From the NCBI RefSeq assembly GCF_026683955.1, contig NZ_CP113343.1:1116001-1180000 (forward strand): a DNA stretch of 64,000 nt. Direction: 5' to 3'. Numbering within the stretch: position 1 is the stretch's first letter; each line of letters starts with the position of its first letter. Source of the DNA: Arthrobacter sp. MMS18-M83 (GTDB lineage: Bacteria > Actinomycetota > Actinomycetes > Actinomycetales > Micrococcaceae). Under the pieces are notes generated by a model, which did no database searches, was not told where the DNA came from, and saw nothing but the letters and a program-made list of their open reading frames with translations. Made by a program: the position numbers and the translations under genes. Of the stretch, positions 29,662 through 38,413 are shown one piece after another.

Positions 29662-31071
29662 TCAGGCCACGTTGTTCGCGTAGTCCGTGTCCTTGGTTTC
29701 CTTGGACAGGAACAAGGCCACGAGCGTCAGCACTGCCATGGCGCTGAGGTAGACGCCCACCAGGAACGTGCTGCCCTTGGCCGATTCCCAAAGCCAAACT
29801 GCGATGAACGGGGCCACTGCTGCGCCGAGAATGCTGGACATGTTGTAGCTGACTGCGGATCCGGTGTAGCGGACGTTCGTCGGGAACAGTTCCGGGAGCA
29901 AGGCGCCCATCGGTCCGAAGGTGAGGCCCATCAGTGTGAATCCGATGATCAGCAACCCCATGGTCCCCACAAAGCCGCCGCTAAACAGAGGCACGAACAG
30001 CAAGCCGAACACCAGGATGCAGGCCGTCACAGCAAGGAGCATCTTGCGGCGGCCGTATTTTTCGGCCAGCGGACCGGCCACCAGGGTGAAAATGCCGAAG
30101 AAGACGACGCCGGCAATCAGCATCCAAAGGAAATCGTTCCGGCTGAAACCCAAGCCCGGGACGAACGCCGCGACGGCCGCATCGGTCATGGGCTTTCCGG
30201 CCTTCACCGCAGCGGCTTGAGCGCCCGCCAAGGTGGGCTTGGTGCCGTAGGTCAGCGTGAACGTGGTCATCAGGTAGAACAGGACATACGTCGCCAGCAT
30301 GATGAAGGTACCGAGGATCAGCGGGCGCCAGCTTTTCTTGAAAACACGTCCGATGGGCAGCTTGGCCACTTCGTTCGACTCCAGCACCTTGGTGAATGCG
30401 GGAGTTTCAATGAGCCTGAGGCGCACGTAGAGGCCGAGGATTACCATGACGGCGCTGAGCAGGAACGGCACGCGCCAACCCCAGGCGGCGAAGGCCTCGG
30501 GAGTCAAGGTGTAGCTGAAGACCAGGAAGATGATGTTGGCCAGGATGAAGCCGATCGGAGCACCCATCTGCGGAAAAGTTCCGAAGATGGCGCGTTTGTT
30601 GGCCGGCGCGTTCTCGGTTGCGAGCAGCGCGGCACCGCTCCACTCACCGCCGAGGGCCAGGCCCTGGGCGAAGCGCAGGACAACCAGCAATGTGGGGGCC
30701 AGGAAGGTCCAGCCCGGGACTTGGGCGGTGGGGAGGCAACCGATCAGGAACGTGGCAATACCCATGGTCAGGAGGGAGGCAACCAGTGTTCCCTTGCGAC
30801 CGAACTTGTCACCGAAGTGGCCGAAAATTATGGAGCCAAGTGGCCGCGCGACGAAGGCGACACCGAACACCGCGAAGGAGCTCAGCAGCTGAGTAGTCTC
30901 GTCAGCCGTCGGGAAGAACAGTTTGGGAAAAACGAGCACGGCGGCCGTGGCATAGACATAGAAATCGTAGAACTCGATGGACGTTCCGATGAGGCTGGCG
31001 AAGATCACCCGTCCCCGCGAGTTGGCCGGCTTGACTGACTCGCTTTCCTTGGATTCAGCGATGGAAGACAT
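29662..31071 (-). CDS. MFS transporter, metabolite:H+ symporter (MHS/ShiA-ProP-like)
   Basis: The 469-residue protein has 12 predicted membrane segments. MHS features include ASLIGTSIEFYDFYVYATAA at TM1, RPLGSIIFGHFGDKFGRKG in loop 2-3, RFAQGLALGGEWSGAALL, and the loop 8-9 counterpart GPLAEKYGRRK. The subgroup imports organic acids such as shikimate, ketoglutarate or proline/betaine; the substrate is not decided here. I start it at the ATG 31071 (MSSIAESKES); upstream in-frame codons show no family similarity. It is divergent from the nitrate operon. Confidence 0.87.
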   Translation of the reverse strand: MSSIAESKESESVKPANSRGRVIFASLIGTSIEFYDFYVYATAAVLVFPKLFFPTADETTQLLSSFAVFGVAFVARPLGSIIFGHFGDKFGRKGTLVASLLTMGIATFLIGCLPTAQVPGWTFLAPTLLVVLRFAQGLALGGEWSGAALLATENAPANKRAIFGTFPQMGAPIGFILANIIFLVFSYTLTPEAFAAWGWRVPFLLSAVMVILGLYVRLRLIETPAFTKVLESNEVAKLPIGRVFKKSWRPLILGTFIMLATYVLFYLMTTFTLTYGTKPTLAGAQAAAVKAGKPMTDAAVAAFVPGLGFSRNDFLWMLIAGVVFFGIFTLVAGPLAEKYGRRKMLLAVTACILVFGLLFVPLFSGGFVGTMGLLIIGFTLMGLTFGPMGALLPELFPTNVRYTGSAVSYNMSSILGAAVAPFIAVWLWESAKGSTFLVGVYLSAMAVLTLVALFLSKETKDTDYANNVA

Positions 31072-31277
31072 GTAGCGGTTGCTTTCGTTAACGCCGGCCC
31101 GGCGTTCCTGAGCCTGCCGGCAAAGATTATCTGAGAGTTCAATAATAGTTCCTGGCATCCAACAAATGGACAATCAAGTCCAATATGCGGACACTTTGGA
31201 AAATCTCACTCTGTGGTCTACGCCACAACAACCTCACCGCCATCTCACGCAGTGGTGACCCCCTCCGATAGGCAAAT

Positions 31278-31315
31278 GTCACAGCACGTTTACAAACCGC
31301 GACGGTCCGCGAAAC
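31278..31315. promoter_or_regulatory. Candidate GlnR-like boxes upstream of narK
   Basis: GTCAC (31278), TTTAC (31289), CGACG (31300) and GAAAC (31311) follow one another at exact 11-bp intervals. The first and last match the actinobacterial GlnR consensus elements gTnAC and GaAAC; the middle two are degenerate. The site ends 50 bases before the narK start. Support comes mainly from the much clearer array upstream of nirB (52668-52716). Confidence 0.4.
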
Positions 31316-31364
31316 GAGCCTTCCCTAACGTGGAAGTACAACGTCCCCACAAAGGAGGCACTCC

Positions 31365-32771
31365 GTGACAGTTGACCGAAGCACCGAAATCCTCACCAAC
31401 GAGCAGGCGCCCACCGCCCTCGTCCCCGAACTCGAACACCGCCCTGGCCGCTGGATTGCCAACTGGGATGCAGAGAACAAGGAGCAGTGGGAAGTTGCCG
31501 GCCGTTCCATCGCCAAGCGCAACCTCTACTGGTCCATCTTCGCCGAATTCCTGGGCTTCGTCGTCTGGCAGCTCTGGTCGATCGTCGTCGTCCAGCTCCC
31601 GGTGGCTGGCTTCAAGTTCGACACGAACCAGATCTTCTGGCTCATCTCGATCCCCAGCCTGGTCGGTGCCACGCTGCGCATCCCCTACACCTTCATGGTC
31701 CCGAAGTTCGGTGGCCGCAACTGGACCATCGTCTCGGCCCTCCTGCTGCTGATCCCGACAGCCGGCCTCGCTCTTTGCGTCTCCAACCCCTCGACCCCCT
31801 TCGGAGTCATGCTGTTGGTAGCGGGACTCGCAGGCTTCGGCGGCGGCAACTTCGCCAGCTCGATGGCAAACATCACCTTCTTCTACCCTGCCCGTGAAAA
31901 GGGCTGGGCACTCGGCCTGAACGCCGCGGGCGGAAACCTCGGTGCCGCCGTCGCGCAGCTCGTTGTCCCGATCGCCGTCACCCTCCTGGCCGCCGGCACC
32001 GTCAACCTGCCCATGGCCGGACTCGTCTGGATCCCGCTGATCCTTGTCGCCGCATTCGGCGCCTGGAAGTACATGAACAACCTCACCAGCGCCAAAGGTG
32101 ACGTGGCAGGCTCCATCGCCGCGTTGAAGGAACCGCACCTGTGGATCATGGCTTTCCTCTACATCGGCACGTTCGGCTCGTTCATCGGCTTCTCCGGCGT
32201 TTTCCCCAAGCTCATCAAAGACTACTTCCCGGCTTTCTCCTCCATGCACCTCGGCGCAGTGGCTCTCTCGCTTGCCTTCCTCGGCCCGCTGGTCGGCTCG
32301 CTGGCCCGCCCCTACGGTGGACGAATGGCTGACCGCATGGGCGGGGCCCGGATGACCGTCACGGCGTTCGCAGCGATGGCGATCATCACCCTGACCATGA
32401 TCTGGACCCTTCCGCTGAAGAACTTCTGGCTCTTCCTGGTCCTGTTCCTATTCCTCTTCACGGCAAGCGGCTTTGGAAACGGCGCTACCTACCGCATGAT
32501 TCCGGTCATCTTCGCCACCTCCAGCCGGGCCGCGCGTTCCGGGGCCAGCAGCGCCAGCACGGCACGCCTGGCTTCGTCCTCCCTCGGCCTGATCTCGGCG
32601 ATCGGCGCCTACGGCGGATTCGTCATCCCCCAGGTGCTCAACGCATCCAGTGCTTCCGGCTCCTACACTCCCGCGTTCTATGGCTTCGTCGGCGCCTACG
32701 TGCTGATGCTGGTCGTCTGCTGGGCCTGCTACCTCCGCAAGGTCAACGGCAAAGCGATGGGACACATCTAA
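31365..32771 (+). CDS. narK: Nitrate/nitrite MFS transporter NarK
   Basis: The 468-residue transporter has about 12 membrane segments and the NNP-family signatures GFGGGNFASSMANITFF and LGLNAAGGNLGAAVAQ, plus FGNGATYRMIPVIF near the second signature. It should import nitrate for the adjacent reductase. The GTG start has AAAGGAGG upstream. The stop is one base before the nitrate reductase ATG, so the genes are co-transcribed. An N-terminal extension of about 45 residues precedes TM1. Confidence 0.93.
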   Translation: MTVDRSTEILTNEQAPTALVPELEHRPGRWIANWDAENKEQWEVAGRSIAKRNLYWSIFAEFLGFVVWQLWSIVVVQLPVAGFKFDTNQIFWLISIPSLVGATLRIPYTFMVPKFGGRNWTIVSALLLLIPTAGLALCVSNPSTPFGVMLLVAGLAGFGGGNFASSMANITFFYPAREKGWALGLNAAGGNLGAAVAQLVVPIAVTLLAAGTVNLPMAGLVWIPLILVAAFGAWKYMNNLTSAKGDVAGSIAALKEPHLWIMAFLYIGTFGSFIGFSGVFPKLIKDYFPAFSSMHLGAVALSLAFLGPLVGSLARPYGGRMADRMGGARMTVTAFAAMAIITLTMIWTLPLKNFWLFLVLFLFLFTASGFGNGATYRMIPVIFATSSRAARSGASSASTARLASSSLGLISAIGAYGGFVIPQVLNASSASGSYTPAFYGFVGAYVLMLVVCWACYLRKVNGKAMGHI

Positions 32772-32772
32772 T

Positions 32773-34989
32773 ATGCCCAATGGCGCCAACACCCACTGCC
32801 CGTATTGTGCGCTGCAGTGCGCCATGACCCTGACCCCGGCCGCGCCCTCGGCGCAGCCGGGGTCAGACCCCGCTCCCGCGGCAAAGGCACTTCCACTACT
32901 GGAAGTGTCCGGCCGCGACTTCCCCACCAACCGGGGCGGGCTGTGCCGCAAGGGCTGGACATCGGCGTCGTTGTTGAACCACACGGGACGAGTCACGGAA
33001 CCCATGCTCAAAGGGTCCGACGGCGTCCACCGGCCGGTCACCTGGGACGAAGCGCTCATGCTTGTCACGGCAGCCGTCAAACAGACCCGCGAACAGTATG
33101 GAGCGGACGCCGTTGGCGTGTTCGGCGGCGGCGGACTCACCAATGAGAAGGCCTACCAGTTGGGCAAGTTCGCCCGCCTGGCGCTGGGAACCTCGCGCAT
33201 CGACTACAACGGACGCTTCTGCATGTCCTCCGCTGCGGCAGCCGGAAACCGCGCGTTCGGCGTGGACCGCGGCCTCCCGTTCCCCGTGGAGGACCTTGAT
33301 TCGGCAAGCGTCATCTTCCTTCTCGGCTCCAATGTTGCCGAGACCATGCCTCCGTTCGTCCAGCACCTGCAGGGCGCGCGTGATTCCGGCGGGCTGATCG
33401 TAGCCGATCCCCGCCGTTCCGCGACGGCCGCATTCACCGGCGACGGCGGCGGCATCCATTTGCAGCCGACCCCCGGTACGGACCTCGCCCTGCTGTTGGG
33501 TATCTCCCACGTAGTGGTCCACGAAGGCCTCACCGACACCGAATACCTCCAAAGCCGCACCACCGGGTACCCGGCGATCGTCCGCAGCCTCGCAACTTTC
33601 TGGCCGGAGCGCGTCCAGTCGATCACCGGCGTGCCCGCCACGCTCATCCGCGAGACCGCACGCCGCCTCGCCGACGGCGCCCGGCGCGGCGGCAGCTACA
33701 TCTTGACCGGCCGCGGAGTCGAGCAGCACGTCGACGGCACGGACACCGCCACTGCCGCGATCAACCTCAGCCTTCTCCTCGGCCTGCCGGGCTCCTCCCG
33801 CAGCGGCTACGGCACGCTGACCGGCCAAGGCAATGGCCAGGGGGGCCGCGAGCACGGCCAGAAAGCCGACCAGCTCCCCGGGTACCGCAAGATCACCGAT
33901 CCCGCCGCCCGCGCCCACGTTGCCAAAGTGTGGGGTGTGGACGAGTCGCTCATCCCCGGCCCCGGGCTGCCAGCCGTGGAACTGTTGAAGTCTTTGGGAC
34001 AGCCCGACGGCGTCCGTTGCCTTTTCGTGCATGGCGCCAATGTTGCGGTATCCGCCCCGGACGCCAGCGCCGTGATCGAGGGCTTGCGCAGCCTGGACTT
34101 CCTGGTGGTCTGCGATTTCTTCATGTCCGAGACTGCGCTTGAGGCCGACCTCGTCCTCCCCGTCACGCAGTGGGCCGAGGAAGAAGGCACCTTGACCAAC
34201 CTCGAGGGCCGGGTCCTCCGCCGTCGGAAGGCCCTCACCCCTCCCCCGGGCGTCCGCAGCGAATTGTGGCTCATGGCCCGGCTCGCCGAATCCCTCGATG
34301 CTCCGTCAACGTTCAGCGACGATCCGGAGACCGTGTTCGAGGAACTCCGGCTCGCCTCTGCAGGGGGCTTGGCCGACTACTCCGGGATCGACTACGCCAT
34401 GCTGGATCGCGGAGAAGCCGCCTACTGGCCCTATCCCACCGGCAGCTCGGGAACGCCGCGACTCTTCCTCGACAGCTTCGCGCACGCCGGCGGACGCGCG
34501 GTGATGGTCCCGGTGGCACCCCGGAAGCGGTCCCGGCGCTCCGCCGTCGTCGGCTCCGATCCTGATCCGCTGACCCTCGTCACCGGACGACTGCTGGAGC
34601 ACTACCAGTCGGGCGCCCAGACCCGCCGTGTGGCCGAACTCGCGGCCGCCCAGCCGGAGGCCGTCCTGCAGATGCACCCGGCGACGGCGGTGGTCAGGGA
34701 CATCTCCGACGGCGACTTTGTCCGGGTCTCCAACGAGCGCGGAGAGGTCCTGTGCAGGGTGGAGCTCAGCAACTCCATCCGCACGGACACCGTCTTCCTT
34801 CCTTTCCATTTCCCTGGGCTGGGCAGCGCCAACCGGCTCACTGAGGCGGTCACGGATCCTATTTCCGGCATGCCGGAGTTCAAGGCCAGCACGGTCTGGG
34901 TCCGGAAGGCGGCACTACCAGAGGTCGAACCGGCGTTGGCTGTCCCAGTGGCGGCCGGCTTGTCAATGCACGTCAAGGAGGCATCGTGA
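32773..34989 (+). CDS. Assimilatory nitrate reductase, molybdopterin catalytic subunit
   Basis: The 738-residue cytoplasmic enzyme reduces nitrate to nitrite. The N-terminus carries a [4Fe-4S] site CPYCALQC (residues 9-16) with the fourth Cys in GLCRKGW (about 57). Mo-bis-MGD domain motifs follow: YNGRFCMSSAAAAGNRAFG (Cys as likely Mo ligand), FLLGSNVAETMPP, RSGYGTLTGQGNGQGGREHG and the C-terminal NDB domain from about 595. There is no Tat signal, as expected for an assimilatory (NasC/NarB-type) enzyme. The gene overlaps the following flavoprotein gene by 4 bases. Confidence 0.93.
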   Translation: MPNGANTHCPYCALQCAMTLTPAAPSAQPGSDPAPAAKALPLLEVSGRDFPTNRGGLCRKGWTSASLLNHTGRVTEPMLKGSDGVHRPVTWDEALMLVTAAVKQTREQYGADAVGVFGGGGLTNEKAYQLGKFARLALGTSRIDYNGRFCMSSAAAAGNRAFGVDRGLPFPVEDLDSASVIFLLGSNVAETMPPFVQHLQGARDSGGLIVADPRRSATAAFTGDGGGIHLQPTPGTDLALLLGISHVVVHEGLTDTEYLQSRTTGYPAIVRSLATFWPERVQSITGVPATLIRETARRLADGARRGGSYILTGRGVEQHVDGTDTATAAINLSLLLGLPGSSRSGYGTLTGQGNGQGGREHGQKADQLPGYRKITDPAARAHVAKVWGVDESLIPGPGLPAVELLKSLGQPDGVRCLFVHGANVAVSAPDASAVIEGLRSLDFLVVCDFFMSETALEADLVLPVTQWAEEEGTLTNLEGRVLRRRKALTPPPGVRSELWLMARLAESLDAPSTFSDDPETVFEELRLASAGGLADYSGIDYAMLDRGEAAYWPYPTGSSGTPRLFLDSFAHAGGRAVMVPVAPRKRSRRSAVVGSDPDPLTLVTGRLLEHYQSGAQTRRVAELAAAQPEAVLQMHPATAVVRDISDGDFVRVSNERGEVLCRVELSNSIRTDTVFLPFHFPGLGSANRLTEAVTDPISGMPEFKASTVWVRKAALPEVEPALAVPVAAGLSMHVKEAS

Positions 34990-36548
34990 GCGAGCGAATT
35001 GTGGTGGTCGGATTCGGGCCGGTCGCGGCCAGGCTGGTGGACGACTTGTTGCCCGCCGTGCGCAGCGGCCTTGTCCAGCTGCTCGTCGTGGGGCAGGAGG
35101 CCGAAGCCGCGTACAACCGCGTCATGGTGGCGGAACTCGGCGTAGGCCGGACCACTGCAGAGGCACTCGCGATGGCGGACGCCACCGATTTGGTGGCCGA
35201 CGGCGTCGAGGTCCGGCTGGGGGTCACGGTCAAACGCATCGACCGCGCCCGCCAGCAGGTGGTCCTCTCGGACGGAACCACTCCAGGCTACGATCGCCTG
35301 GTGTTCGCCACGGGCTCGCGGCCCGTCATTCCCAACCTCACCGGTGTCAACCCTGATCCTTCGCACCCGGTGCTCCCGTTAGGCGTGACGGCCCTCCGGG
35401 ATCTCCGTGATGCCGCACAACTGCGCGACGCCGTGATTGCCGGTAAGCGCGTGATCGTCCTCGGCGGCGGCGTGCTGGGCCTTGAAACGGCCCTCGCCGC
35501 TGCGGAAGAAGGCGCCCTGACCACGGTGGTGCACAACGGTTCCTTCCCGCTGGGCCGCAATATCGACCGCGGCGGCGGCGCCGTTCTCGCGGCGAGCCTG
35601 CGCAACAGCGGGATCACCATGGTGGGCAACGCCCGTTCCACGGCCGTCGAGCACAACGGCCCCGACGGCATGTTCTCCGCCCTGGTGCTCAACGACGGGT
35701 CGAGAATCGAGGGCGACCTCTTGGTCCTCTCCTGTGGTGTCCGTCCGCGGATCGAATTGGCCGAAGGTTGCGGACTGCCCGCGGCCACTGGCATCCTCGT
35801 CGATCACCACCTGCGCACATACCACGAGCCGCACATGTTCGCGATCGGCGACTGTGCCGAAGTCCGTTGTGCCGACGCCGAATGCCTTGAGTGCCGCACC
35901 GCGCTGGGCCCTTCCGGCCTGGTAGGTCCGGGCTGGCGCCAGGCCGAGTGGCTTGCCGAGTACCTGATCCTTCTAGCCGAGGGCGGCCAGGACGCTGCCG
36001 ACACCTTGGCACCGCTGCCGCAGGAGAAGCCCGGCGTCGTGGTCTTGAAGGCACGTGGCATCAATCTTGCGGTTGCTGGCGACAATAGCGCCGAGCCGTG
36101 GGATGACGAGCTCCTCTGCGCTGGGGTTGCCGACGGCAGGCCGCGGCGCCAGGTTGCGCAATGGGCTGATCCGGAACACGGCCGCTACGTCAAGATGACC
36201 ACGCGGGGCGGCGCGCTCGAAGGCCTCGTGACCGTGGGCATGCCGCGCACGGCCGCAGAGCTCGTGATGCTGTTCGAACGCGGATCCGAACTGCCGGCCG
36301 ACCGTTCGCTCCTGCTCCGCCTGGACGGCCCCGACCAGCTGGATTCCGCCGGTGCCAACACCGACCCCCAGCGCACGGTGTGCCGCTGCGCAGGCGTCAG
36401 CGGTGCGAGCATCGAGGAAGCCGTGCTGGATGGCTGCTCCTCCGTACCGGAGGTTTCCAAGGCGACCCGTGCGGGGACTGGGTGTGGCGGGTGCCACGGG
36501 GACATCAAGGGGATTATTGAAAAGCACTTCCAGGGGGTCGCGGCATAG
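34986..36548 (+). CDS. FAD-dependent oxidoreductase with C-terminal BFD-like [2Fe-2S] domain (nitrate reductase electron transfer)
   Basis: The 520-residue protein should pass electrons from NAD(P)H to the nitrate reductase. It has an FAD-binding GFGPVAARLVDDLL N-terminus, an NAD-binding VIVLGGGVLGLETALAAAEEG (about 150-172), the FAD site HMFAIGDCAEV, and a C-terminal BFD-like domain with CRCAGVS and TGCGGCHGDIKG giving four Cys for an iron-sulfur cluster. It resembles NasB-type subunits. The GTG start overlaps the upstream stop (GTGA). Last gene of the narK operon. Confidence 0.9.
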   Translation: MSERIVVVGFGPVAARLVDDLLPAVRSGLVQLLVVGQEAEAAYNRVMVAELGVGRTTAEALAMADATDLVADGVEVRLGVTVKRIDRARQQVVLSDGTTPGYDRLVFATGSRPVIPNLTGVNPDPSHPVLPLGVTALRDLRDAAQLRDAVIAGKRVIVLGGGVLGLETALAAAEEGALTTVVHNGSFPLGRNIDRGGGAVLAASLRNSGITMVGNARSTAVEHNGPDGMFSALVLNDGSRIEGDLLVLSCGVRPRIELAEGCGLPAATGILVDHHLRTYHEPHMFAIGDCAEVRCADAECLECRTALGPSGLVGPGWRQAEWLAEYLILLAEGGQDAADTLAPLPQEKPGVVVLKARGINLAVAGDNSAEPWDDELLCAGVADGRPRRQVAQWADPEHGRYVKMTTRGGALEGLVTVGMPRTAAELVMLFERGSELPADRSLLLRLDGPDQLDSAGANTDPQRTVCRCAGVSGASIEEAVLDGCSSVPEVSKATRAGTGCGGCHGDIKGIIEKHFQGVAA

Positions 36549-36565
36549 GGAATTTAGGCGTCTTC

Positions 36566-37060
36566 TTACAGTTGCAGCAGCAGGGTGTCCGAGCCGCCGT
36601 TCCGGCCGACCCGAACGAACCCGAGCCGCTCGTATAGATCCCGGGCGCGATTGCCGTCCTCGACGCTGAGGCTGATACCTCGCAGTCCGCGGGAGCGTCC
36701 TAGGGCGATGAGTCCAGTCATGAGCGCTGTACCGGTACCTGCTCCGCGAAGGCCGGGCACGACGCCGATAGTTAGTTCCGGTATGTCCGTCGCCACGAAG
36801 CCGTACCCGGCGTCGTCGGCGGCGAAGGTACGGCACCATGCGGCGCCAATTCCATCTCCGTTCCCGGTCACGGCGACAACACCGAAGTCCCCCGGACGGG
36901 GCCAGCCTTCGACGTAGTGCGAAAATTCCGGGTCGTTCATGACCTGTTCGCGCGTGAACCGGTCACTCCCGCGCCAATTCGCTGCGTCAAAGCAAGCCGC
37001 CCACAGCGTCAACGTGTCTTCGGCGGTCGCTTCCCGGACTTTGATTGCCGCGGTTTCCAT
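36566..37060 (-). CDS. GNAT family N-acetyltransferase
   Basis: The 164-residue product has a GNAT core with VVPGLRGAGTGTALMTGLIALG as the acetyl-CoA loop and ARDLYERLGFVRVG at the end. Substrate unknown. Start at 37060 (METAAIKVREAT), where family similarity begins, with GGTGGGAA upstream. It lies 10 bases after the 3' end of the split phosphatase and may be co-transcribed with it. Confidence 0.82.
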   Translation of the reverse strand: METAAIKVREATAEDTLTLWAACFDAANWRGSDRFTREQVMNDPEFSHYVEGWPRPGDFGVVAVTGNGDGIGAAWCRTFAADDAGYGFVATDIPELTIGVVPGLRGAGTGTALMTGLIALGRSRGLRGISLSVEDGNRARDLYERLGFVRVGRNGGSDTLLLQL

Positions 37061-37070
37061 GATTCCCACC

Positions 37071-37829
37071 CTATTCCGCCGGGTTTGCGGGTGTGATCCC
37101 GCCGCGCCACGTGAAGAGGCGCTCCCGGTCCTCGTCGGTGAGCTCCGCGGCGTGGAGGAAGGCTTTGAGATCGAATTTTGCCAAGGCATCCCGGAACGCG
37201 TCTTCGGTTGAAGTGCCGTGTTTCCGGCACAGTTCCTCGAGCATGGGTTCAGCGTTGTTTCGGTTGCTGCTCGCCGCCCGCAGATCACCCAACCTGACGG
37301 TTTCCAGATAATCGTCGACGATGCACTCGGGGTCGGTGCCAATTGCACGAAGCAGAGCCATGGCAAGTAAGCCCGTCCTGTCCCTGCCTCCCATGCAATA
37401 GATGAGGACCCCTCCTGCCGGGGCGTTGACCACAGCGGATATAGCGGCGCCGGCCCGTTCGGGCATGGCTGCAAGGTGCGGGAGGAAGTAGAGCGCTGTG
37501 CCCACTAGACCGTTGTCCCACTAGTCAGCCCAGAACTCTTTGTCTTCCAAGCCATCAAGGTCAACGTGGATCGTGGTGAGCCAGCTGGGCCGTTCCTGGG
37601 TATCTTTCTTGCGTTCCGTTTGCTGACGGAGGTCGACCACCGTGCGGATCCCGGCATCATGGATCTGTTGCCATCCGTTCCCAGTGATCCAATCGACGTT
37701 CTCGCTCCGGAAGAAGACGCCCCTTGGAGTGACCGTCCCATCTTCGCGCCGTAGACCACCAAGGTCGCGTCCGTTGACCAAGCCGTCAACTTTGAGTGTG
37801 CGATCACCGTCTTTTATCAGATCCCCCAT
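37071..37829 (-). pseudogene. Tyrosine phosphatase (Y_phosphatase3 type) split by one in-frame amber codon
   Basis: The first part (from the ATG 37829) has the N-terminal signature VNGRDLGGLRREDGTVTPRG then FRSENVDWIT. It stops at TAG, 37523-37521. The same frame continues with no shift: the CX5R active site as YCMGGRDRTGLLAMALL, then a helical C-terminus ending LFTWRGGITPANPAE at 37071. So a single amber codon splits an otherwise complete ~252-codon gene. A GTG at 37505 could start the second part, but it would lack the N-terminal strand. The Lys usual in CxxGKDRTG is Arg here. Inactive gene, readthrough or sequencing error are all possible. Confidence 0.8.
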
Positions 37830-38031
37830 GCCCCCTAGTTAACCGCGCCGAACGCAATCATGTCGAAGTGATCCATGGCTGATCCTCCTTCGAGGGCAGC
37901 GCTGCACCAGCAGGTGCTGCGGGTCGGTCGCGACACTCTACCTTGACCACATGTGGGGCGCCGGAACCATAATTGGCTGGCAACAGAGCGGTGCCGCAGA
38001 GGATAGGCGGCCGGAGCAGAGGAGTCCTCAA

Positions 38032-38373
38032 ATGACCAGGTACCTGATCTCGTTCCCCGGTGAGGCCATGGTGTTCCCCGAGGAGGACTTCGAGGCGGTG
38101 GTCGAAGCATCGCATGCTGTCATTGACGGGGCCAAGGCTGCGGGGGTGTACGTGTTCGCCGGCGGGATCGATGAGGACGTAGACCCGGTGCTCGTGGCCG
38201 GAGACGGCACAGTCACCGAGGGCACGTACCCAGGCCACAAGGTGCCCAACGGCGGCTACACCGTTCTCGAGCTCCCTTCGCGGGAGGCTGCACTCGAGTG
38301 GGCCGCGAAGATCGCCGTCGCCTGCCGCTGCGCGCAAGAGGTCCGGCAGTTCCGGTACGACCCGGCCACCTGA
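38032..38373 (+). CDS. YCII-related domain protein
   Basis: The 113-residue product matches the YCII/DGPF-like dimeric alpha-beta barrel fold: MTRYLISFPGEAMVFPEEDF, then a helix, then a VYVFAGGIDEDVDPVLVAGDG beta-hairpin and GGYTVLELPSREAALEWAAK. Members have unknown roles; some accompany ECF sigma factors, but none is seen here. AGAGGAG lies 7 bases before the ATG. Confidence 0.75.
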   Translation: MTRYLISFPGEAMVFPEEDFEAVVEASHAVIDGAKAAGVYVFAGGIDEDVDPVLVAGDGTVTEGTYPGHKVPNGGYTVLELPSREAALEWAAKIAVACRCAQEVRQFRYDPAT

Positions 38374-38413
38374 CGAGGCAACCTCAGCCGGAGGCAACAA
38401 CGACCGAACTTGG

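Noticed and set aside
32768..32962. Small open frames around the nitrate reductase start
   Set aside because: They overlap the [4Fe-4S]-binding N-terminus of the reductase in other frames and have no ribosome binding site or similarity.
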